From: an uncultured Alphaproteobacteria bacterium
Lineage (GTDB): Bacteria > Pseudomonadota > Alphaproteobacteria > RF32 > CAG-239
Reading direction: 5' to 3'
Length of the DNA: 64,000 nt
NCBI GenBank assembly: GCA_934254675.1
Contig: CAKQLP010000002.1
Span: 1-64,000 of the forward strand
Shown here: positions 1 through 6,990 of the stretch, piece by piece
How positions within the stretch are numbered: position 1 is the stretch's first letter
Layout: every line of letters begins with the position of its first letter
Notes under the pieces: model-generated
The model's input: the letters and a program-made list of their open reading frames with translations, nothing else
Told to the model about the DNA's origin: nothing
The model's database searches: none
Made by a program: the position numbers and the translations under genes

Positions 1-195
1 TTGTTGATATTAAATGATAATATGACGAAAGAACAAAAATTGAATGGCGTGGCATATTTGATAAATGAGGGAGCGGATATAAATTGGCTGAATGTCCAGG
101 CGCAAACACCGCTGACCACGGCTTTGGCAAAAATGGAGTTGGATATTGCAAATTATTTAATTGACCGCGGTGCAATTTTATATCCGGCCAGATAA
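1..195 (+). CDS. Ankyrin-repeat protein, C-terminal fragment (cut by window edge)
   Basis: The reading frame is open from base 1 to a TAA at 193-195, so the true start lies to the left. The visible 64 residues contain one good ankyrin repeat: a helix ending LINEGADINWLN, then TPLTTALAKM and a second helix ending LIDRGAIL. Ankyrin repeats mediate protein-protein contacts; in host-associated bacteria they are sometimes effectors, but nothing here shows secretion. A hairpin with a T-run follows at 244-269. It could equally be the tail of a purely intracellular protein. Confidence 0.7.
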   Translation: MLILNDNMTKEQKLNGVAYLINEGADINWLNVQAQTPLTTALAKMELDIANYLIDRGAILYPAR

Positions 196-243
196 ATACT
201 TATGTTGAAAAACAAATTGAATTCTTTTGCAAATGTTGTATGA

Positions 244-269
244 AACAGCGCATAAATGTGCTGTTTTTT
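244..269 (+). terminator. Rho-independent terminator after the ankyrin fragment
   Basis: AACAGC pairs with GCTGTT across a short loop that also contains CAT/ATG pairing, and a T-run follows. It ends transcription of the ankyrin gene before the oppositely oriented invertase. Confidence 0.6.
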
Positions 270-306
270 GTTATTTCCTACTTTTATTTTCCACCAACGC
301 CGCTTT

Positions 307-915
307 TTAGATTTTTGGTAATGGATAAACATTTTCAGAAATATAGCGGTGCAAGGTGGTCCAAGTGCAGCCCATAATTTTAGCGATTTGTGATTTTGAA
401 ACATTCTTGCTCAATAACTCCATAATCTTTTTGTGATGACGGCACAATTTGCGAAAGCCTTTGCCGTATGGTCGTCCCAAATGTTTGCCATCATTTTTCA
501 GGCGTTTTAATGATTCTTTGGTGCGCTGCGAAATAAGTTGGCGTTCTATTTCCGCCGACAAGCCGAAAGCAAACGCCAAAACTTTTGACTGAATGTCGGC
601 TTTCAGATGATAGTTCTCTTTTATTGTTATGATTTCACAGCCTTTTTCAAGACATTGCTGTAAGATATTCATAATCTCCAGCATATTGCGCCCCAAACGG
701 CTGATTTCGGTTCCGATAACAGTATCACCGGCGTTGAGTTTATCAAGCAATCTGCCTAATTTACGCTGCTGTAAAGGCTTGCGGGAAGAGATTGTTTCTT
801 CAACATATTCATCAATTTTGAGATGATTTTTAGCGGCGAAAGCGTCTATTTCAAACCGTTGATTTGCACAATTTTGCTGGTCAGTGCTAACTCTGATATA
901 TGCGTAAGTTGTCAT
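307..915 (-). CDS. Serine site-specific DNA invertase (resolvase/invertase family)
   Basis: This 202-aa protein has the small serine recombinase layout. The N-terminal catalytic domain shows YIRVSTDQQ with the nucleophile Ser10, and SRLGRN at about 72-77 supplies the conserved arginines. The long E helix at about 108-140 includes LAFAFGLSAEIE and ISQRTKE, and a C-terminal helix-turn-helix lies at about 172-192. ISQRTKE and the overall length resemble the Mpi-type master DNA invertases of gut Bacteroides. The start is the ATG at 915, 8 bases after an AGGA ribosome-binding site; the frame upstream of it is not used. Immediately upstream lies a segment bounded by perfect 16-bp inverted repeats, with a promoter reading into this gene. 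It therefore probably inverts that segment and so controls its own expression. Function is inferred from family and position. Confidence 0.9.
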   Translation of the reverse strand: MTTYAYIRVSTDQQNCANQRFEIDAFAAKNHLKIDEYVEETISSRKPLQQRKLGRLLDKLNAGDTVIGTEISRLGRNMLEIMNILQQCLEKGCEIITIKENYHLKADIQSKVLAFAFGLSAEIERQLISQRTKESLKRLKNDGKHLGRPYGKGFRKLCRHHKKIMELLSKNVSKSQIAKIMGCTWTTLHRYISENVYPLPKI

Positions 916-965
916 TTTATAATCCTTTGATATTACAATGTTATTTATCAAAAGAACTATATAAA

Positions 966-1125
966 ATAAATGACCGTTTGTTTTATATATCTGAAAGCAG
1001 CATATTAACAAAAGAAACAGGAGTCAACAAAAATCTGCAAACACAAGGAGATGCGGAGGATAAAGGGCTTCCGCCACCGCCCATAAAGAACTCTCAAAAA
1101 TATCTCTCCACAAACGGTCATTTAT
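966..1125. promoter_or_regulatory. Candidate invertible promoter segment with perfect 16-bp inverted ends
   Basis: ATAAATGACCGTTTGT at 966-981 recurs exactly as its reverse complement at 1110-1125, with 128 bp between. The arm bounds are sharp, with mismatches on both sides. The segment lies between the invertase (starts at 915, leftward) and the gene at 1136 (rightward). A promoter inside it (999-1027) currently points left, into the invertase; no comparable promoter points right. Inversion at the arms would redirect it to the 1136/1550 gene pair. This matches the geometry of phase-variable promoters served by Mpi-like invertases. Inversion itself is inferred, not observed. Confidence 0.75.
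999..1027 (-). promoter_or_regulatory. Promoter inside the invertible segment, currently facing the invertase
   Basis: On the minus strand TTGACT (1027-1022) is followed after 17 bases by TATGCT (1004-999), five and four of six matches to the sigma-70 consensus. Transcription would start near 992, cross the left arm and reach the invertase ATG at 915. Confidence 0.6.
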
Positions 1126-1131
1126 GGAGAG
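1104..1131 (+). promoter_or_regulatory. Hairpin that masks the ribosome-binding site of the 1136 gene
   Basis: CTCTCCA (1104-1110) is perfectly complementary to TGGAGAG (1125-1131), with a 14-base loop. The right half contains the Shine-Dalgarno sequence of the downstream gene. The left half lies mostly inside the invertible segment, so inversion would replace it with an A/T-rich sequence unable to pair. Confidence 0.5.
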
Positions 1132-1135
1132 TAAA

Positions 1136-1528
1136 ATGGACTATGAATTTATCAAAGATATGCTGCCGGCAATAGCCGGTTTAACCGGTGCAATTATCGG
1201 TTTTTGCGGCGCAATTTATCAATGTCAGAAAGTATTTAGCAACGAACAGAAAATGCTTTTATTAAAAGACCGAAAAGCCGTATATCTTGAAGCGTTGGAA
1301 CTTGTACAGGATTATCAGCAGCATAAAAAGAACAATAAAAAATATGATATTTCAGATGAGGAATTGCATAATAAATTATATTGCCTATTAGCAAAAATAA
1401 ACATCTATGGCTCAAATGCTGTTATCAAAGCATTTAATCAAGCGAAGAAAAATATCGAATCAAATAGAGATGATAAAGAATTTACCAAACTTGCCGAGGT
1501 AATTCGGAAAGATTTAGAGATTAACTAA
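1136..1528 (+). CDS. Small membrane-anchored protein, function unknown
   Basis: About 130 residues. An N-terminal hydrophobic segment (LPAIAGLTGAIIGFCGAIYQC, roughly residues 10-30) is followed by a charged, helical cytoplasmic tail with KDRKAVYLEALELVQDYQ and many Lys/Glu residues, probably coiled coil. I do not recognise a family. The ATG at 1136 is preferred to the one at 1124 because GGAGAG (1126-1131) sits directly before it. It is the first gene downstream of the invertible segment, and 21 bases separate it from the next gene, which has a nearly identical leader (TTTATGGAGA). The two are probably one phase-variable transcription unit. In the present orientation the ribosome-binding site can pair with CTCTCCA at 1104-1110. 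Confidence 0.65.
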   Translation: MDYEFIKDMLPAIAGLTGAIIGFCGAIYQCQKVFSNEQKMLLLKDRKAVYLEALELVQDYQQHKKNNKKYDISDEELHNKLYCLLAKINIYGSNAVIKAFNQAKKNIESNRDDKEFTKLAEVIRKDLEIN

Positions 1529-1549
1529 CTTAATTTATGGAGAAATAAT

Positions 1550-2281
1550 ATGAAAAAGTTAATATTTTATTTTTGTATCACAATGTGCATATTATTTATG
1601 TATAACACTGCAGAAGCTTCAAATGATTGTAGTTCAAATTCAGATTGTGTAGAAAATGAATACTGTGAAATTAATATCTACTCAGTATCCCCAAAAAAAG
1701 GAAAATGCGAATATAATGGTGGGGCAATGAAAAACAGACATCGTGTTTCAGGTGTTGGAGACGTTTGGTTTAGTGATAAAATGATTAACATGTTTATAAA
1801 TGCAAAAAATTTTTGCAAATCTCATCAGAAAAAACTTTTGCACATATCTCAATTAAAATGCTATAAAAGAGGTACAGATTCTTTATTTACAGATAACACA
1901 ATTGGATATTGCTGTGATAAACATAGAAAATGTGGAGAGGATGGTCTGTGGGCAGGTAAACTTGAAAATTTTAGTATTACTTTGCAAGAGTTGTTTGCAC
2001 CAAGCCTTGATAGAGTTAGCGATTATGCTCTTCCACATTTGTCTTTGTGGGTTGATACAAATTACAATAATGGTAAGGATAAAGAAAATCAATTATGGTT
2101 GGATAGTGGACAAATTCGAAAAATAGCTGGCTTCCCTACTGCATATGCATTATGTGTTGATAATAATGTATTTGGCGGAGTAAAAATAAACACTACGACA
2201 TTTATTACTATTTCTGTTGTTTCTGCTTTTTTAATTGTTTTAATTTTATTAGCATATATGAATAACTACAAAAAAAATTAA
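1550..2281 (+). CDS. Secreted, Cys-rich, single-pass surface protein
   Basis: This 243-aa protein has a signal peptide (hydrophobic residues about 4-20, AEA before SNDC). A cysteine-rich stretch follows (CSSNSDCVENEYC with further Cys near 50, reminiscent of small disulfide knots). A globular part ends in WVDTNYNN and AYALCV, a pattern I loosely associate with C-type-lectin-like folds. A C-terminal membrane helix (about 215-238) is followed by Lys/Asn-rich cytoplasmic residues. It is therefore probably an exported domain anchored at its C terminus. The start ATG follows GGAGA. It is the second gene behind the invertible segment, so it is the likely phase-variable surface product. No family is firmly recognised. 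Confidence 0.7.
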   Translation: MKKLIFYFCITMCILFMYNTAEASNDCSSNSDCVENEYCEINIYSVSPKKGKCEYNGGAMKNRHRVSGVGDVWFSDKMINMFINAKNFCKSHQKKLLHISQLKCYKRGTDSLFTDNTIGYCCDKHRKCGEDGLWAGKLENFSITLQELFAPSLDRVSDYALPHLSLWVDTNYNNGKDKENQLWLDSGQIRKIAGFPTAYALCVDNNVFGGVKINTTTFITISVVSAFLIVLILLAYMNNYKKN

Positions 2282-2297
2282 ATGCTATTATTAAAAG

Positions 2298-2672
2298 GAT
2301 AGATTAGCGCGAAACACGCGTGATTTGTTGAATCTGGTGGAAGAAATTAACAAACTCGGAGCGATTGTTATTTTCCATAAAGAACATTTAACATTTTCAC
2401 CAGATAAAAATGACCCATATCAGGAAATGATGATGATAATGCTTGCAGCAGTGAGTTCATTAGAAAGAGCATTGATAAATGATAGAGTTAGAGAGGGTGT
2501 AGCATTAGCAAAAGCAAAAGGCAAATACAAAGGCGGTAAAAATAAACTATCAGAAGAACAAGCAAAAGAAGTTATTGAATTGCATAAAAATGGAACAGCA
2601 ATAGCAAAAATCGCAAGACAATATAATGTATCTCGTACAACAATTTATGAATATTTAAAGAATGAAAAATAA
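2298..2672 (+). pseudogene. Truncated serine resolvase lacking its catalytic N terminus
   Basis: The frame matches Tn3-family resolvases from the DRLARNTRDLL motif onward (about residue 67 of gamma-delta resolvase) through LAAVSSLERALINDRVREG and a C-terminal helix-turn-helix (AKIARQYNVSRTTIYEYL). The first 60-odd residues, with the catalytic serine, are missing: an in-frame stop sits two codons before the homology, 17 bases after the previous gene. The 348-base open part begins at the TTG at 2325. It looks like a remnant cut by insertion or deletion of the neighbouring surface-gene cassette. A residual DNA-binding product is possible but recombinase activity is not expected. Confidence 0.75.
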
Positions 2673-2726
2673 TAATTAAATCATCATCTTTTAATAGAAT
2701 TATAATAAAAAATTAACAATTTTAAT

Positions 2727-2780
2727 ATAATCAATTAGCCATATTTGGTTATTCAGATATAGTTAATTGATTATTTTTTT
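2727..2780 (+). terminator. Hairpin plus T-run between the resolvase remnant and the next gene
   Basis: ATAATCAATTA (2727-2737) pairs perfectly with TAATTGATTAT (2764-2774), followed by six Ts. It lies 18 bases before the ATG at 2798, so it either ends the upstream unit or attenuates the downstream gene. Confidence 0.5.
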
Positions 2781-2797
2781 ATAATACAGAGGATAAA

Positions 2798-3235
2798 ATG
2801 ACTAATAATAAATCTAATGAAACAAACAATAGCGAGAGTATAATAACTTTGAATTTTAAAGGTTATGATAAAAATATGGAAACAGCCGCAAAATCAAAGA
2901 ATAAATTGCAATTGGTAAAAGCAAAAATTGAAGCAAGCATTAACAGTAATTTGACTTATGAAAATGATAACTCTGCATTGCCTGCTTCTATGAAAATGTT
3001 AAAAGATGTCGGCGATTATACTGTTATTACTTTAAGATGCGGTGCATATAAAATTTTTCAAAACACGGTATTGAAGGATGAATATAACCATATTCAAATT
3101 TTGAATGGTTTAAAATCAATGTTAAACGGTGGTAAATTTGATGAACAAATTGCAGCATATGCAAATAAAAAAACAAAAAAAGTATCAGCAAAAAAAGATG
3201 AAAAGAAAAAAGAAAAATCCACCGTTGCTAAATAA
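2798..3235 (+). CDS. Hypothetical basic protein of the island
   Basis: This 145-aa soluble protein has no recognised family. The start ATG follows AGAGGATAAA. The N-terminal 20 residues are polar and Asn/Ser-rich. The middle is a mixed alpha/beta stretch (residues about 60-110 include GDYTVITLRCGAYKIF). The last 25 residues are almost entirely Lys with Ala/Glu (KKTKKVSAKKDEKKKEK), as in nucleic-acid-binding tails. It is convergent with the integrase and separated from it by a shared terminator. It could be an accessory DNA-binding factor of the element, but that is only suggested by charge and position. Confidence 0.55.
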   Translation: MTNNKSNETNNSESIITLNFKGYDKNMETAAKSKNKLQLVKAKIEASINSNLTYENDNSALPASMKMLKDVGDYTVITLRCGAYKIFQNTVLKDEYNHIQILNGLKSMLNGGKFDEQIAAYANKKTKKVSAKKDEKKKEKSTVAK

Positions 3236-3246
3236 TATTTGATAAT

Positions 3247-3278
3247 GTGCAGGGGCTTGAGAAAAAAAAGCCCCGCAC
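3247..3278. terminator. Terminator between convergent island genes
   Basis: GTGC-GGGGCTT and AAGCCCC-GCAC pair around an A-rich loop with one bulged A. It lies between the + gene ending at 3235 and the - integrase ending at 3284. Confidence 0.6.
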
Positions 3279-3283
3279 TTATA

Positions 3284-5026
3284 CTAATCTTTCTTAAATT
3301 TTTTGAATATTTTATCCAAACAAGGATATTGCAGCATAGAAATGTATTCATATAGTTGCTCTATTTTGAAATTTCCGCCGTATGATGTTTCGCCGGTGTC
3401 AGCACCTTCCCATCCGCATAGACAGTTTTGATATTCTTGTGGCACTCCGGCATCTCTTAAGTGCTGTTTGACTGTATGTCTAAAACTGTGAAATACTTTG
3501 TCTTTACCATCAATTCCGATTTTTGTGCTATAATGCTGAAACCAGTTGCTCACAGCGTTGCTGTAATGGTTTTTAGTGGAGTATTTGAGTTGATAGAATA
3601 TCCGTTCCTGTTTTAAGGTTTTTGCCCTCTTAATAACGTCTAAAAAACCTAATTTGATAATCATCGGATGAATAGGCACCAATCTTGTAGATTGCTTTGT
3701 TTTTAAATGCTGGTCTTTTCTCTCGTCCGTAAGGTTGAAGTAATAGATGTTCTTATTAAATTTGACAACATCATCAATGTATAACTGGCAAATCTCGTTT
3801 AGGCGCATTCCAGAATATAAAGCGATTATCGGAACCCAGAAATCATATATTCTATCAATGGCGATTTTTCTCGGGTAAGTTTTAGGATTGAATATCTTTT
3901 TCAATTCATCATCAGTAAAGCCGGCTCGGCTGTGTATGTTTTTGCCTTTTGGAATATCCAGTTCATCGTGCAGGCTTGTTTCAAGATAATGGTTCTTTTT
4001 GCAAAATAGCAGAAAACTCTTGAATGTTATAAGATATCTTTTAGCCGTTCCGCGTGAAATACAGTCTTCATTTTCTTTCTCCAACATTGCGTCAAGAGTT
4101 GTGCGGGTTCTTTTGCATTTGTCTTCCCATTTTTTCGGAAGATTAAAAACGTCTCGGGAAATCTTTTTGCAATCTTTGTAGTTCAAATCTTCAATGTAAT
4201 CTTTGTGTATCATTTGAAAACAAGTGTAGATTGATGTTTTGTTTTGAATGATTGTATTGTCGCTCAACTTTCTTACAGATTGCCGCTTCTTGGTTAGGGC
4301 ATACTCTTTGAATACGTCTTCCCACGGAGTTTTGATAGTGTTGGTGGAACGCTGTGCATTATTTTTGCCGCTTAGAGATTTCAAGCAGGCGTTCACCATC
4401 GGATGAATCCACTTGTCCATTGTTTTATCATCGTGCTCGCACTCAATCATATCAGCGGTGTACTTATCAACTCCTTTAAGGGCGTTAAATAGCGTTTTCT
4501 GTGAGGTTTTTACGGATTTAACTTCTTGAATTAACGTCATATTTGTGTCTATTATGCGGTTGATTTGTTTTATCACGCTGTGATGGGTTTCCGGCTTGTC
4601 TTTCAGGTCGGTGATGTATTCTCGGAAAACGCTTTCCATAGAATTTGCCACGTGTTCGTCATCGCTGGTGTTGCCCTTGAAAACCGAAATACTGTCTTTA
4701 TCAAAAGTTCCGTCAACAATATCGTCATAGTTATCGGACAAAGCATCTGTGAGTTGGTCCAGTTTGTATTTGATGATTTTGTTGATGTCGTCTTTATCCA
4801 GAACAATCTTGCCGCTTTTTATGAGCATATCCAGTTTCCTCAAAAGTTTAATTTCGAGGTCCAGTATATAACTGTGCGACAGGCTCTTGGCAAGTGCTTC
4901 TTTGCGGTTTCCGGTGTGCAGAGAGCGGAAGAAATATTTGACTGGAGCGAGATATTGCAGCGGAGCCGGTATTCTGGCTCTAAAATACCAGGTATTGTTT
5001 CTAAGTTGCACGCGATTTATCAGCAT
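3284..5026 (-). CDS. Tyrosine recombinase / tRNA-targeting integrase
   Basis: This 580-aa phage-type integrase starts with a short DNA-binding region of the kind found in bacterial DUF6538-type integrases (NNTWYFRARIPAPLQ). A long helical linker and an SAM-like core-binding region at about 234-350 follow. The catalytic domain has the expected residues: Arg408 (YSGMRLNEICQ), Lys near 444-446, His513-x-x-Arg516 (HSFRHT), Trp539 in the His/Trp position, and nucleophile Tyr549 (GETSYGG). Nothing is missing, so it is probably active. The ATG at 5026 is preceded by AGGGAA. Its start faces tRNA-Gln 165 bases away, whose 3' end is the likely attachment site. The linker is longer than in typical lambda-type integrases. 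Confidence 0.92.
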   Translation of the reverse strand: MLINRVQLRNNTWYFRARIPAPLQYLAPVKYFFRSLHTGNRKEALAKSLSHSYILDLEIKLLRKLDMLIKSGKIVLDKDDINKIIKYKLDQLTDALSDNYDDIVDGTFDKDSISVFKGNTSDDEHVANSMESVFREYITDLKDKPETHHSVIKQINRIIDTNMTLIQEVKSVKTSQKTLFNALKGVDKYTADMIECEHDDKTMDKWIHPMVNACLKSLSGKNNAQRSTNTIKTPWEDVFKEYALTKKRQSVRKLSDNTIIQNKTSIYTCFQMIHKDYIEDLNYKDCKKISRDVFNLPKKWEDKCKRTRTTLDAMLEKENEDCISRGTAKRYLITFKSFLLFCKKNHYLETSLHDELDIPKGKNIHSRAGFTDDELKKIFNPKTYPRKIAIDRIYDFWVPIIALYSGMRLNEICQLYIDDVVKFNKNIYYFNLTDERKDQHLKTKQSTRLVPIHPMIIKLGFLDVIKRAKTLKQERIFYQLKYSTKNHYSNAVSNWFQHYSTKIGIDGKDKVFHSFRHTVKQHLRDAGVPQEYQNCLCGWEGADTGETSYGGNFKIEQLYEYISMLQYPCLDKIFKKFKKD

Positions 5027-5152
5027 TTATTTGTTCCCTAAACTGTGGATAACTTTGTTATGCTGACCAAATTTGAGGAAAACGAGGCGAGGGCGTTGGT
5101 GTATCAGGATGGTGTATCACCCTAAATAGCCGTAAAAATGCGTTTTATAACA

Positions 5153-5178
5153 CAAAAAAGTCCTTGAATATCAAGGAC
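5153..5178 (-). terminator. Terminator of tRNA-Gln
   Basis: Read on the minus strand, GTCCTTGA pairs with TCAAGGAC and is followed by a run of Ts. It starts 13 bases beyond the tRNA CCA end. Confidence 0.75.
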
Positions 5179-5190
5179 TTATCTTTGTTG

Positions 5191-5265
5191 TGGCTGGGGC
5201 GGCTGGATTCGAACCAACGAATGTCGGCACCAAAAGCCGATGCCTTACCACTTGGCGACGCCCCA
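5191..5265 (-). tRNA. tRNA-Gln (anticodon TTG)
   Basis: The minus strand folds as a 75-nt cloverleaf with acceptor TGGGGCG/CGCCCCA, discriminator G and an encoded CCA. The anticodon stem TCGGC/GCCGA encloses the loop TTTTGGT (anticodon TTG), and the T arm carries GTTCGAATC. The 3' end faces the integrase gene, making it the probable att site of the island. Confidence 0.95.
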
Positions 5266-5438
5266 ACAAAAAGTATTTTGACAAAGCAGCGAGCGTTGTT
5301 CTTTAACTTTTCGATATTCTTTTATGCCATATTTTTTATAATTGCAAGCTTTTTTTACAAAATTTTTTATTTTTTTTTACCTATATGTTTTTTTTAATTA
5401 CTTAAAAAAATCTAATAAACTGATTTTACGATATAAAC

Positions 5439-5467
5439 TTGACATTATGCAAAAAATATGTTATGTT
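5439..5467 (+). promoter_or_regulatory. Sigma-70-like promoter for the small gene at 5501
   Basis: TTGACA (5439-5444), a 17-base spacer, then TATGTT (5462-5467). The predicted start is about 25 bases before the ATG at 5501. Confidence 0.6.
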
Positions 5468-5500
5468 TTATATTGTCATTGATAATAAATGAGGTCGCTT

Positions 5501-5719
5501 ATGAATAATATGCACTCTACTTTTTCAAAGGACAGCCTTGTGTTGGGAGATGTCCATTCACCAAGACGCCGTCCGGCAAAGCGAGATATCGCAACGCTTT
5601 ATTCCACAGATATGTCATATCAATTGCAAAAAAGTATTTTAATTGCTCGAGACGGGGTTAAAATAAAATCTGATGATATTGTTTTGGCGTATATAAAACC
5701 TTACCCATTTTCAAGGTGA
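5501..5719 (+). CDS. Small hypothetical protein
   Basis: This 72-aa protein is of unknown function. The ATG at 5501 is preferred over the one at 5489 because GAGGT (5491-5495) sits five bases before it. The sequence is polar and basic in the middle (SPRRRPAKRD) and ends IVLAYIKPYPFSR; there is no signal peptide or membrane helix. A good promoter upstream and a hairpin terminator downstream (5744-5766) argue that it is a real single-gene unit. I do not recognise a family. Confidence 0.55.
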   Translation: MNNMHSTFSKDSLVLGDVHSPRRRPAKRDIATLYSTDMSYQLQKSILIARDGVKIKSDDIVLAYIKPYPFSR

Positions 5720-5743
5720 ATTTAAACATTGAAAAACCTCCGA

Positions 5744-5766
5744 GTAGCCTATGTTTTTTAGGCTAC
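5744..5766. terminator. Bidirectional terminator
   Basis: GTAGCC and GGCTAC pair around a T-rich loop, flanked by T on the right and A on the left, between the small + gene and hydF on the minus strand. Confidence 0.65.
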
Positions 5767-5768
5767 TT

Positions 5769-6989
5769 TCATTTTGCGCTGTTTTTGCTATTTAAATAAC
5801 TTTCATATACATCTCCAAAAGGCTCTAGCACACGGCGTAACACGCCTTTTAGTTCAGAAATACATATACCGTAGTTGGTGATAGCCACACCCGCTTGTTC
5901 GCATTTATAAATTCGTGATAGAATTTCTCTACGATTAAAAGCGCAACCGCCACATTGGATGACGAGTTTATAGTCTGTCAGATTGGTAGAAAAATCACAA
6001 CCGCTCACAAAATCTATTTGTAAATTTTTTCCGGTTTTTCTTGTAAGCCAATTAGGAATTTTAACCCGACCGATATCGTCTTCAACTGCGTGATGCGTAC
6101 ATGATTCTGCAATCAAAATTTTATCTCCGTCTTGCAACCTATCAATCATTGCCGCACCTTCGGCCATTTTACGCAAATCACCTTTGAAACGCGCCATTAA
6201 AATGGAAAAGGTGGTACATTTTATATTTGCCGGTGTTTCAGCAACCATTTTATCAACAACTTGTGAATCGCAAATGACGAGAGCTGGTGGATTTTTAAAA
6301 TTTTGTAAGACGGAAACATAGTCATTTTCTTTGACAGCCAGAATACTTTGATTATGGTCTAAACAATCTCGAATGGCTTGAACTTGCGGCATAATCAAGC
6401 GTCCTTTCGGAGCTTCATAATCAATAGGAATAAGCATAACAATGGTGCTGTGTTCCGGCGCAAGATTTCCGACAAGCGGAGAATTGTTTATAAAATCTTC
6501 TGGGCATATTTTTAGCAAGGCGCTTTTTAACTCTATCAGTGTTTTGTCTCGAGAACTTTTATCTAAGGCGTTGACAACAAGGCCGTCGGTTGCCAAAATT
6601 TTATGCTTATCCGCTTTGTTATAAACTTTGAGCAGGGGAATTTTTCGCTGAGATGCAATTTCAATAATTTGTTTTTCTTCTGCACCTATTTTATCACCCT
6701 CGCAAACCAAAACAGCCACGTCGGCTCTGTCAAAAACGCGAATTGTTTTTTCTAAACGTTTATCCGACAGTTTTGTGTTATCACCAAAACCGGCCGTATC
6801 GAGCCAAAGCACTGGACCGATGGGTAAAAGTTCTTGTGCTTTTTCAACCACATCGGTGGTTGTTCCTGCAATATCAGAGGTTATGGCGGTTTCTTGTCCT
6901 GTGACCAAATTTAAAAAACTAGATTTTCCCGCATTGACGCGTCCTAAAATAGCTATTTGCAAACGTAATGATTTTGGTGTGCTGAACAT
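5769..6989 (-). CDS. hydF: [FeFe]-hydrogenase maturation GTPase HydF
   Basis: This 406-aa scaffold protein receives the diiron precursor made by HydE and HydG and delivers it to the [FeFe]-hydrogenase. The N-terminal GTPase domain shows the P-loop GRVNAGKS (16-23), the switch T residues near 43-45, DTAG (64-67) and NKAD (124-127). The C-terminal metal domain carries the HydF-specific C-T-H at 297-299 and CGGC at 346-349, the ligands of its [4Fe-4S] cluster. Length matches the family. The ATG follows AAGGGAG. It lies directly behind the TatD-like gene (1-base gap), so they form one operon. HydE, HydG and the hydrogenase are not in this window. Its presence indicates hydrogen metabolism under anoxic conditions. 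Confidence 0.95.
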   Translation of the reverse strand: MFSTPKSLRLQIAILGRVNAGKSSFLNLVTGQETAITSDIAGTTTDVVEKAQELLPIGPVLWLDTAGFGDNTKLSDKRLEKTIRVFDRADVAVLVCEGDKIGAEEKQIIEIASQRKIPLLKVYNKADKHKILATDGLVVNALDKSSRDKTLIELKSALLKICPEDFINNSPLVGNLAPEHSTIVMLIPIDYEAPKGRLIMPQVQAIRDCLDHNQSILAVKENDYVSVLQNFKNPPALVICDSQVVDKMVAETPANIKCTTFSILMARFKGDLRKMAEGAAMIDRLQDGDKILIAESCTHHAVEDDIGRVKIPNWLTRKTGKNLQIDFVSGCDFSTNLTDYKLVIQCGGCAFNRREILSRIYKCEQAGVAITNYGICISELKGVLRRVLEPFGDVYESYLNSKNSAK

Positions 6990-6990
6990 T

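Larger units (their letters stand above)
1..5190. mobile_element. Putative integrative island abutting tRNA-Gln (left end outside or unresolved)
   Basis: A 580-aa tyrosine integrase (3284-5026) lies next to the 3' end of tRNA-Gln(TTG), the usual arrangement for an element that integrates into a tRNA 3' end. The stretch to its left holds accessory genes only: a serine invertase, two putative membrane or surface genes, a truncated resolvase, an unknown gene and an ankyrin fragment. I looked for a direct repeat of the tRNA 3' end at the far side and saw none, so the left attachment site is probably outside the window or the element has decayed. The extent is an inference; the integrase-tRNA adjacency is directly visible. 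Confidence 0.45.

Noticed and set aside
900..1175. Open frame of 91 codons across the invertible segment
   Set aside because: It spans both inverted repeats and the invertase start, has no ribosome-binding site, and would be broken by inversion.
1550..2281. Diversity-generating retroelement target (lectin-like C-terminal part)
   Set aside because: No template repeat or reverse transcriptase in the window, and the lectin resemblance is weak.
4565..5041. 158-codon open frame antisense to the integrase
   Set aside because: It mirrors the integrase coding strand, lacks a ribosome-binding site and resembles no protein.
5164..5397. Open frame of 77 codons over the tRNA-Gln region
   Set aside because: It is the antisense reading of tRNA-Gln(TTG) plus A/T-rich sequence; the LDSNQR-type peptide is a well-known artefact of tRNA genes.
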